DNA from: Streptomyces sp. ATexAB-D23
GTDB taxonomy: Bacteria > Actinomycetota > Actinomycetes > Streptomycetales > Streptomycetaceae
Direction: 5' to 3'
Assembly: GCF_000373645.1 (NCBI RefSeq)
Contig: NZ_KB892031.1
Coordinates: 1-37,826 of the forward strand
DNA: 37,826 nt
The notes under the pieces are model-generated. The model did no database searches and was not told the origin of the DNA. It worked only from the letters and a program-made list of their open reading frames with translations. Made by a program: the position numbers and the translations under genes. The stretch's first letter is position 1, and each line of letters opens with the position of its first letter. Below are positions 32,047-37,826 of this stretch, in pieces.

Positions 32047-33009
32047 ATGTCCTCGCACCAGGCACATGTGGCCGAATACGCGATCTCGGTGGCGGCTCCC
32101 GTCGGCGTGGTCTACGGCCTGCTCGCGGACCCGCTCCGATGGCCCGTGCTGTTTCCGTCGTACATCCATACGGAGCGCATAGACGGTGACGGCTCCCGTG
32201 AACTGCTGCACCTGTGGGACATGACGAGCGACGGCCTGCGCGCCCTGCATGTGCGCCGGCGCCTGCATCCGCATGCCAGAACCATCGAGACCGAGCGGAT
32301 CGATCCCGTGACGCAGCGGGTCATCGGGTGCGGCGTCTGGCGGGTGACGTCCGACGCCAACGGCGGCAGCGTGCTGAGCCTGCGCAGGGAACTGGGCGCA
32401 TCTCCCTACCCGCTGCCCTGGGCCGACGCGGCCGCGCAGGATCTCGATACGGAGGTCAGGGCGCGGCTCGACGAGGTCAAGGCGGTGGCCGAGCGCTGGG
32501 AGCGGCTGGACGAACTGCTGCTCGCCTTCTCGGACAGCGTCCGCACCACCGGGCCGCCGGAACTGGTCTACGACTTTCTCCAACGCGTCGAGGACTGGCC
32601 CGACCTGGTGCCGCACATCGAGTGGACCGAAGTCAGCACGGACGCCCCGGGCGTCCAGATCGTCGACATCGACAGCACTGCCTGGGACGGCGGCGACACC
32701 GTCACATCGGGCGCCGTCCGGCTCTGTTTCCCGGCCGCCGGAAGCATCGTCCACAAGGACGTGGTGGCGCCCCAGATCCTCGCGGGGCACACCGTCCGGT
32801 GGACCCTGCTGCCGGACAGCACGGGTCTCACGGTGGTCTGTACGCACTGGGTGATGCTCAGGGAAGAGGCCCTCGCCTCGTTCCTCGGCGCCGAAGCCAC
32901 CCTCACCGACGCGCGCCACGAGGTGCGTACGGGGCTGGGGGAGGCCTCCGCCGAGATCCTCGGGCTGGCCAAGTGGCATGCGGAGAGCGCCCTGCGCCAC
33001 GTGGGGTGA
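32047..33009 (+). CDS. Second didomain aromatase/cyclase (SRPBCC)
   Basis: A 320-residue protein of two START/SRPBCC domains: YAISVAAPVGVVYGLLADPL begins the first, and FSDSVRTTGPPELVYDFLQR begins the second near residue 160. The C-terminus (LGLAKWHAESALRHVG) matches that of the core enzyme. It is diverged from the 4075-5031 copy, so a different ring closure, a dehydration or a partly degenerate role is possible. The ATG at 32047 has GGAGAGGGG upstream; a TTG seven codons earlier is less likely. The ACAD-like gene follows 37 bases later. Confidence 0.88.
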   Translation: MSSHQAHVAEYAISVAAPVGVVYGLLADPLRWPVLFPSYIHTERIDGDGSRELLHLWDMTSDGLRALHVRRRLHPHARTIETERIDPVTQRVIGCGVWRVTSDANGGSVLSLRRELGASPYPLPWADAAAQDLDTEVRARLDEVKAVAERWERLDELLLAFSDSVRTTGPPELVYDFLQRVEDWPDLVPHIEWTEVSTDAPGVQIVDIDSTAWDGGDTVTSGAVRLCFPAAGSIVHKDVVAPQILAGHTVRWTLLPDSTGLTVVCTHWVMLREEALASFLGAEATLTDARHEVRTGLGEASAEILGLAKWHAESALRHVG

Positions 33010-33046
33010 GCGACCGCACCGGCAGGACCGACGAGGAGGAAGGCCG

Positions 33047-34375
33047 ATGGGTGTGAGCGGGCAGGGATCGCTCCTGCGGGACGAGCGGGCGGTCGCGCCG
33101 GCCGTCGTGCCGCCCTTCCATGCGGCGGCGGCGCTGCCGGCCGCCGCGATCCAGCGTGCCTGGCGGCTTGAGGCGCTGCTCGGGGACCCGCGCGACCGGG
33201 CCAATCCGTACGGCCACCACGCCCTGGCCCACCAAGGCGGACGGCGGCTGCTGTCCGCGCTCGCCGGCATCGTCGAAGCGGAGATCCGGCCGGCCGGCAA
33301 GGGCGGGCACTTCACGGGTGGCGATGTGATGGCCGCCGCCCTGCGCCCGCTGTTCCGCCGCGACCTGGAGCACGGTCACGCCGCCGTCACCACGGTCCTG
33401 TCCGCCGAAGGGCCCGACGGGCCGCTGCCGGACCGGAGCGTGGAACTGGCCCGGCTGCTCGGGCCCGTGGCACTGGCCGCCGCGGCCGGAACCGCGCTGC
33501 GTGCGGCGGTGCGCGCCGTGGCCGAGGGGGAGCGGCGGACACCGGGGCTCTCGCGCTGGCGTGCCTCGCTCGCCCGGAGCTTCGCCGACCTGCTCGCGTG
33601 CGAGAGCCTGACGGCCGTGGCGCTGCGGTCGCTGAGCCGTTCGCCCGGTACGGGACGGGCGTTGCGCGCGGCGGCGGGCTGTGTCGTACCCGCCCTGACC
33701 GCCGAGATCCTGGACGAGGCCGTGCTCACCCTGGGCGAGTGCGGTCATGGGCCCGACAGCCCCGTGCTGCGGTGGTGCCTGCGGACGGCGGCCGGGGTGT
33801 CCCGGGTGCGCGAGGCGAGCGGGACGGCCGATTGCAGGGCCCAGCTGATCCGCGGGCTGCCGTCGTCGGCCGGCCCCGGTGGCGGCCGTGCCGCGGACCG
33901 CCCCGGCGCGGTGCGCGGGGACGCGGTGGCCGGCGGTGAGGTGCCGCCCGTGGACTGGGAGGCGGAGCTGCACGGTGTCCTCGACGCCGCGGCGGCCCGT
34001 GGCGGCCCCGGCGCGGCCGGGGCGGCTTCCGGGCAGGTCCGGGCGGCGCAGCGGCTGCTCGCCGAGCGCAGACTGCTGACCGGGCCGGAGCGGGGCGTGC
34101 CCGGGGCGGGCGCGGCCGCGGCCGAGCGGTATGCCCAACTCCTCACGGTCTGCGTGGTGCTGGCGGTCGGCCGGGACGCGGGCGCGTACGGCGGCAGCCG
34201 CTTCCTCGCCTCCGGGGGCTGGGCGCCGGTGGCGCTCGCCCGTGGCGTCCAGCGTCTCGGCCTGCCACCGGTCGGCCCCTTCGAAGCGGCGCAGGCGGGT
34301 GTCGAGGCGGAGCTGGCCCGGCGCGACCGGCTGAGTGCCGACAGCGACCTCCACGCCACCAGGATTCTGTGGTGA
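33047..34375 (+). CDS. Diverged acyl-CoA-dehydrogenase-like protein
   Basis: A 442-residue, Ala/Arg/Gly-rich protein. The start (LEALLGDPRDRANPYGHHAL, then FRRDLEHGHA) resembles the N-terminus of an actinobacterial acyl-CoA dehydrogenase-like family found in NRPS and polyketide clusters, whose members are larger (my recollection is 500-600 residues). I cannot pick out a flavin-binding signature or a catalytic Glu, so it may be inactive or have another role. The ATG at 33047 has GAGGAGGAAGG upstream. Its stop overlaps the PPTase GTG, so the two are coupled. Family assignment rests on the N-terminus only. Confidence 0.5.
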   Translation: MGVSGQGSLLRDERAVAPAVVPPFHAAAALPAAAIQRAWRLEALLGDPRDRANPYGHHALAHQGGRRLLSALAGIVEAEIRPAGKGGHFTGGDVMAAALRPLFRRDLEHGHAAVTTVLSAEGPDGPLPDRSVELARLLGPVALAAAAGTALRAAVRAVAEGERRTPGLSRWRASLARSFADLLACESLTAVALRSLSRSPGTGRALRAAAGCVVPALTAEILDEAVLTLGECGHGPDSPVLRWCLRTAAGVSRVREASGTADCRAQLIRGLPSSAGPGGGRAADRPGAVRGDAVAGGEVPPVDWEAELHGVLDAAAARGGPGAAGAASGQVRAAQRLLAERRLLTGPERGVPGAGAAAAERYAQLLTVCVVLAVGRDAGAYGGSRFLASGGWAPVALARGVQRLGLPPVGPFEAAQAGVEAELARRDRLSADSDLHATRILW

Positions 34376-35184
34376 CCGCCGCCGCCGGGGGTGGGGCGCC
34401 GGTGTACGTGAACTGCCCCGACGGTCCCTGGGACGTGGTGCAGGACCGTTTCAGCAGTGCGGGGCGCGTGGTCGTGCACACCACGTGGGGGGTGTGGGCG
34501 CCGGCCGCGCTGCTCGATCCGGAGCTGCGCCGGACGCTGGGCCGGGACTGGCCCCGTTACCGGCAGTTCCCCGGCACCGGGCAGCGGCTCGGGTTCGCCG
34601 CCTCGCGCTATGTCATGAAGTACACCGTGGCCGCGGCGCTGGAGGTTCCCGTCCAGGCCATCGACTTCACCTTCCGGCCCGGCGGACGCCCCGGGGTGCG
34701 CGGCTGGGACGAGCTCTCGCTGAGCCTGGCGCACACCGACGAACTGCTCGTCGTCGCGGTGAGCGGCACGGGGGCGATCGGCGTGGACATCGAACGGGCC
34801 GACCGGTCCATTCCCTTCGACCTGATGGGCGAGGAGATGTGCACTCCCCGCGAGGCCCGCCGGCTGGCCGTGATGCCCGCCGAGCGACAGCGCGCCGAGC
34901 TGCTGCGGCTGTGGACCCTGAAGGAGGCGTACACCAAGGCGCTCGGCTACGGCCTGCGCCACAGCTTCTCCCGGGTGGGCTTCGACGAGGACGCCGAAGG
35001 GCGTACCAGGCTGGCCGCGCCCGCACCCGACGCCGACGCCTGGACCTTCGACACCCACCGGGTCCAGGACCGGTATCTGGTGAGCGAGGCCCACCGCGGT
35101 GCGCCGCCCGTCCGGGCGGCGGACCCGTCCGCGGCCACCGGCACGTCCACCGCCCAGGACGAGGGCGCGCGGGACCGGGGATGA
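34372..35184 (+). CDS. Sfp-type 4'-phosphopantetheinyl transferase
   Basis: A 270-residue enzyme with the Mg-binding GVDIERAD motif in its middle and WTLKEAYTKALGYGL in the C-terminal half; both are the family signatures. The N-terminal FAASRYVMKYTVA matches the CoA-binding part. It attaches phosphopantetheine from CoA to carrier proteins, here most likely Ser43 of the type II ACP. The GTG at 34372 overlaps the upstream stop by 4 bases (a GTG one codon earlier also exists), and its stop overlaps the next ATG. No NRPS carrier domain is present in the window. Confidence 0.93.
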   Translation: MTAAAGGGAPVYVNCPDGPWDVVQDRFSSAGRVVVHTTWGVWAPAALLDPELRRTLGRDWPRYRQFPGTGQRLGFAASRYVMKYTVAAALEVPVQAIDFTFRPGGRPGVRGWDELSLSLAHTDELLVVAVSGTGAIGVDIERADRSIPFDLMGEEMCTPREARRLAVMPAERQRAELLRLWTLKEAYTKALGYGLRHSFSRVGFDEDAEGRTRLAAPAPDADAWTFDTHRVQDRYLVSEAHRGAPPVRAADPSAATGTSTAQDEGARDRG

Positions 35185-37217
35185 ACGGTGGACGCCCGAA
35201 CCCGGGCGGCGTCCTGTGCGTGACCCATACGGCGTCCGCGACGACGCCGGACGGCTCGCATGTGCTGGAGCTGCACGGGGCGCTGACACAGGCCGAGGCC
35301 GACCGGCTGGCGGCCCGGCTCGTCGAGCGCCATCACGCCTTCTCCGTCCTGTTCACGAGCCGGACCGACAGCCACCACACGCTGACGCTCGTCCCGCGTG
35401 ACACCGCCCGTGGCCGGACGCCGCTGTCGCCCGAACTGCTCGCCGACGTCCTGCTGCTGCCGGGGGGCGCGCGGACCGTGCCGCTGTCGGGAACCCAGAG
35501 CGCACGGGTGCGGGCCGCCGTCCGCGCGCCGGACGATCCGGGCCGTCACGTCGAGCAGGTGGCCCTGCGCTGGACGGGCCCGCTGGACCCGCACCGCTTC
35601 GTGGCGGCCTGGCAGTCGGTGGCGGCCCGTGAGGTGGTGCTGCGCAGCGCGTTCGACTGGGTGGCAACCCCGCGGCTGGTGCTGCACGACCACGCGGACA
35701 TCGAGGTCGCCCACCGCTCCCGTACGGCGTTCCGGTCCTGGAACGAGCTGTTGGCGGACGACCGGGCCCAGGGCTTCCCGCTGAACCGGGCGGGGCTGCT
35801 GCGGCTGACGCTGTTCGAGGACGCCCCGTCCGAAGCCGACGGGTCCGGACCGTCCACCCGCGTCCTGCTGACGTACCACCGGGCGCTGCTGGACGAGCGT
35901 GCCGTGCACGTCCTCCTGCGGGCCTTCTACCGCGCCTATCTGGCGGGCGGGGCGCTGCCCGGAGGGGAACGGCGCCCCGATGTCCGCGACCACGCCCGCT
36001 GGCTGGCCGCGCAGTCCCCGGACGCCGCACGCGCCTACTGGTCCCGGGCGGCCCCGCCGCCGGACGCCGCGGACGGCCCCGGCCGGCCGAGCGGCCCGAC
36101 GCGGCAGAGCGGGGACGCCCGGATACGGCGCCGGCTCAGCCCCGCGCAGGTGCTGCGGCTGAGGTCCTGGGCGACCGCCCGGGGCGCGGGGGAGTGCAGC
36201 GCGCTGCACCTGGTGTGGGCGCTGCTGCTGCACCGGGCCACCGAGTACCCCGTCCGTCCGGGGCATGTGACCTTCGGTGTGCGTCTTTCGGGGCGGGACG
36301 TCGCGTTGTCGGGGGCGGCCGATGTGCCGGGCCTGCTGGGCGGCTGCGCACCGCTGACGGTGACCGTGGACCCGGCGGAGCCGCTGGAGGCGCTGATGCT
36401 CCGGCTGCGCGACGCCGGACTGGACATGGCCAACTACCCATGGGTCAGCGACGAGTTGCTGAGCCAGTGGACCGGCCGCGAGGTGCGGGCGGCGGACACC
36501 ACGGTCGATTTCGACAGCAGGCCGCCGATGGTTCCGGCCGTGCGCGCGGAACTGGAGGCCCAGGGCATCCGGGTCGACGTGCCGCGCCTCGTCGGCGGCA
36601 GCGGCGCCGCGGTCACGCTCGTGGCGCGCCACGAGCCCGACGGGAGTCTCGGCCTGACCTCGCTGTACGACCGTGCGGTGCTGCGGGACGACGACGCCGC
36701 GCTGTTGCTTTCGCAGTGCGTGCGGATGCTGCGTGCGCTGGCGGAGTTCACCGACGCGGGCACCACCGTCGCGCAGCTCGTCCAGGTGCTGGACGGTCTG
36801 GACGTGCCGCGTGCGGCGGTGCGGCCGCCCCGGGCGCAGGTGCCCCGGGCGCCGTCGCTGACCACGCTGCGGCGCGGTGAGCCCGGCGCGGACGTCATCT
36901 GCCTGGTCGCGCAGGAGGGTGTGGTGGCCGGAGCCCACGACCGCTTCGCCCGCCTGCACGAAGGCCCTGAGCGCATTGTCGAACTGCGCTGCCAGGGCCC
37001 GCCGCTCGCCCTGCCGTCCGCTCTCGTGGAGGCCGTGCGCGGGGGCGGACTGCTGCTGTGCGGGTGCGGGCCGGGCGCGGTGACGGCGTACGAGATCGCG
37101 CGCACCGTCGCGCCCGGCCGGGTCCCGGTCGTGGTGATGGCGGGGACGGGGAGCGCCGAGGCGAGCGCGGACGCCCTCGCGGCCGCTCTGCGCTCGGTGG
37201 TGACGGGCCGGACCTAG
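35181..37217 (+). CDS. Condensation domain - thioesterase-like protein with degenerate active sites
   Basis: A 678-residue protein. Residues 1-120 are an unplaced N-terminal part. From about 125 to 540 it reads as an NRPS condensation domain (HVEQVALRWTGPLDPHRFVA; VRLSGRD). The catalytic HHxxxDG is H233-R234-A-L-L-D238-E239, so the base-like second His and the Gly are lost. From about 570 to 678 a short alpha/beta part resembles a type I thioesterase, but the GxSxG elbow is GCGPG (628-632), lacking the nucleophile Ser before TAYEIAR. The ATG at 35181 overlaps the PPTase stop. It may bind substrates or partner proteins rather than catalyse amide formation. It is followed by a large hairpin. 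Confidence 0.75.
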   Translation: MNGGRPNPGGVLCVTHTASATTPDGSHVLELHGALTQAEADRLAARLVERHHAFSVLFTSRTDSHHTLTLVPRDTARGRTPLSPELLADVLLLPGGARTVPLSGTQSARVRAAVRAPDDPGRHVEQVALRWTGPLDPHRFVAAWQSVAAREVVLRSAFDWVATPRLVLHDHADIEVAHRSRTAFRSWNELLADDRAQGFPLNRAGLLRLTLFEDAPSEADGSGPSTRVLLTYHRALLDERAVHVLLRAFYRAYLAGGALPGGERRPDVRDHARWLAAQSPDAARAYWSRAAPPPDAADGPGRPSGPTRQSGDARIRRRLSPAQVLRLRSWATARGAGECSALHLVWALLLHRATEYPVRPGHVTFGVRLSGRDVALSGAADVPGLLGGCAPLTVTVDPAEPLEALMLRLRDAGLDMANYPWVSDELLSQWTGREVRAADTTVDFDSRPPMVPAVRAELEAQGIRVDVPRLVGGSGAAVTLVARHEPDGSLGLTSLYDRAVLRDDDAALLLSQCVRMLRALAEFTDAGTTVAQLVQVLDGLDVPRAAVRPPRAQVPRAPSLTTLRRGEPGADVICLVAQEGVVAGAHDRFARLHEGPERIVELRCQGPPLALPSALVEAVRGGGLLLCGCGPGAVTAYEIARTVAPGRVPVVVMAGTGSAEASADALAAALRSVVTGRT

Positions 37218-37278
37218 GGCGTTTCGTTCGGATCGGTCCAGACCCCGCGAGACCGGCCCGATCCAGATGAAACGCCCT
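37216..37278 (+). terminator. Long hairpin after the condensation-like gene
   Basis: Arms AGGGCGTTTC (37216-37225) and GAAACGCCCT (37269-37278) pair perfectly, and inside them GGATCGG pairs with CCGATCC. It begins inside the stop codon. It is probably the transcription terminator of the 32047-37217 operon. The GGGCGTTTC ends resemble short inverted repeats seen around Streptomyces insertion remnants, so a mobile origin is possible. Confidence 0.7.
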
Positions 37279-37358
37279 GGAGGTCGGGTGCGTGCGGCCG
37301 GATGCCGGCGGGGCGAGAACGTCCGTCGGGCGTATCGAACGAGTCTGAGGAGGCCGTC

Positions 37359-37571
37359 ATGAAGGACCTGGACATCAGCGAGTACGGGGCGGGTGACCTG
37401 CTGCGCGTCGAGCGGGGGCGGGCCGATGCCGAGGAGGTGGCGGCGCTCACCGTTCTGCTGCTCGGCCTGCGCGCCCGGGGCCGTCAGCGGGACGGCGAGC
37501 GGCTGGAGCCGGAGTGGCCCCGGTGGCCGGAGCCGCGGGCGGCCTACCGGGCGCCCGGCAGCTGGCGGTGA
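37359..37571 (+). CDS. Acyl-CoA carboxylase epsilon subunit
   Basis: A 70-residue charged protein. The stretch LLRVERGRADAEEVAALTVLLLGLRARG is the conserved core of the small epsilon (AccE/PccE) subunits that stimulate actinobacterial acyl-CoA carboxylases. The ATG at 37359 has GAGGAGG upstream. It lies 35 bases before the beta subunit gene; the epsilon-beta neighbourhood is typical. It should raise malonyl-CoA supply for the cluster. Confidence 0.88.
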   Translation: MKDLDISEYGAGDLLRVERGRADAEEVAALTVLLLGLRARGRQRDGERLEPEWPRWPEPRAAYRAPGSWR

Positions 37572-37606
37572 CGGAAATGGTCCACGTGCTGGGGGAGAGG
37601 ACTGAC

Positions 37607-37826
37607 ATGGCTGTGGCGACGGCCTCCGGGCTCACGGAGCAGGGGACGGGAGACGGCGGCGGGCGGGTGGCCGAGCTGCACGCGATCCGTGAGCAGGCGC
37701 TGCGCGGGCCGAGCGACCGGGCGACGGAGGCGCAGCACGCCAAGGGCAAGCTGACGGCGCGTGAGCGCATCGCCCTGTTGCTCGACGAGGGTTCGTTCCA
37801 TGAGGTGGAGCAGTTGCGCCGGCATC
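37607..37826 (+). CDS. Acyl-CoA carboxylase carboxyltransferase (beta) subunit, N-terminal part (second copy)
   Basis: The first 73 codons of a beta subunit; the gene continues past the right edge. The leader (MAVATASGLTEQGTGDGGGR) differs from that of the left copy, but from QHAKGKLTARERIALLLDEG on it is identical in DNA to the left copy. The ATG at 37607 has GGGGGAGAGGA upstream. With the epsilon gene it forms a carboxylase pair; the biotin-carrying alpha subunit is not in the window. Confidence 0.9.
   Translation, partial: MAVATASGLTEQGTGDGGGRVAELHAIREQALRGPSDRATEAQHAKGKLTARERIALLLDEGSFHEVEQLRRH
37732..37826 (+). repeat. Right copy of 95-bp exact inverted repeat
   Basis: The exact reverse complement of 1-95. 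It lies in the coding sequence of the second carboxylase beta gene and is cut by the window edge. Confidence 0.95.

Noticed and set aside
1..37826. tRNA, rRNA, CRISPR array, transposase or integrase genes
   Set aside because: None was recognised on either strand; no regularly spaced repeats of CRISPR type and no transposase-like frame.

Overview
The window looks like Streptomyces DNA: very high GC, GTG starts, GGAGG-type ribosome sites, many 4-base ATGA/GTGA gene overlaps and only Streptomyces-type families. It carries most of a type II polyketide cluster of the angucycline class, split in two by a plasmid-type replication and partition module.

Left part (1-16081, all minus strand). Read in transcription order: a SalK/SCO6745-like protein, a cytochrome P450 with its ferredoxin, a PgaE-like FAD monooxygenase, two didomain ABM-type oxygenases (JadG/GilOII/AlpJ-like), a second PgaE-like monooxygenase, a small angucycline cyclase (JadI/UrdF type), KS-alpha, KS-beta (CLF), ACP, C9 ketoreductase, didomain aromatase/cyclase, a PgaM/UrdM-type monooxygenase-reductase fusion with a nested reductase start, a DHA2-type exporter, and the start of an acyl-CoA carboxylase beta subunit. 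This gene order is the classic angucycline order. No glycosyltransferase or deoxysugar gene is present, so an oxidatively rearranged angucyclinone (B-ring opened or contracted) is the likely product unless sugar genes lie outside.

Middle-left (16641-20027). A translationally coupled zinc-ribbon/HTH pair on the plus strand is followed by a minus-strand group: metF-type methylenetetrahydrofolate reductase, a 64-residue unknown protein containing a perfect 50-bp palindrome, and a class II DAHP synthase. These suggest precursor (shikimate, one-carbon) supply.

Middle (20028-27419). About 3 kb of gene-poor DNA of lower GC in places leads into parA and a putative ribbon-helix-helix partner. Next comes a 0.7-kb non-coding block with roughly 70-bp inverted repeats around a central palindrome and many degenerate CGGGRCTGAA iteron-like units, then an SF3-helicase Rep/primase-type protein and two small coupled genes. 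I read this as a plasmid origin and partition locus, so the cluster is probably on a plasmid or an integrated one.

Right part (27465-37826). A gamma-butyrolactone-type signalling cassette (AfsA/ScbA homologue; divergent degenerate HAD protein and SDR; ScbR-like and JadR2-like TetR regulators) has ARE-like operators in front of the AfsA gene and both TetR genes. It is followed by a second didomain aromatase/cyclase, a diverged acyl-CoA-dehydrogenase-like protein, a phosphopantetheinyl transferase and a condensation-thioesterase-like protein whose two catalytic motifs are both degenerate. The window ends with an acyl-CoA carboxylase epsilon gene and the start of a second beta gene. The first and last 95 bases of the window are an exact inverted repeat inside the two carboxylase genes.

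All functional names come from reading the translations and remembered family features; no database search was made.
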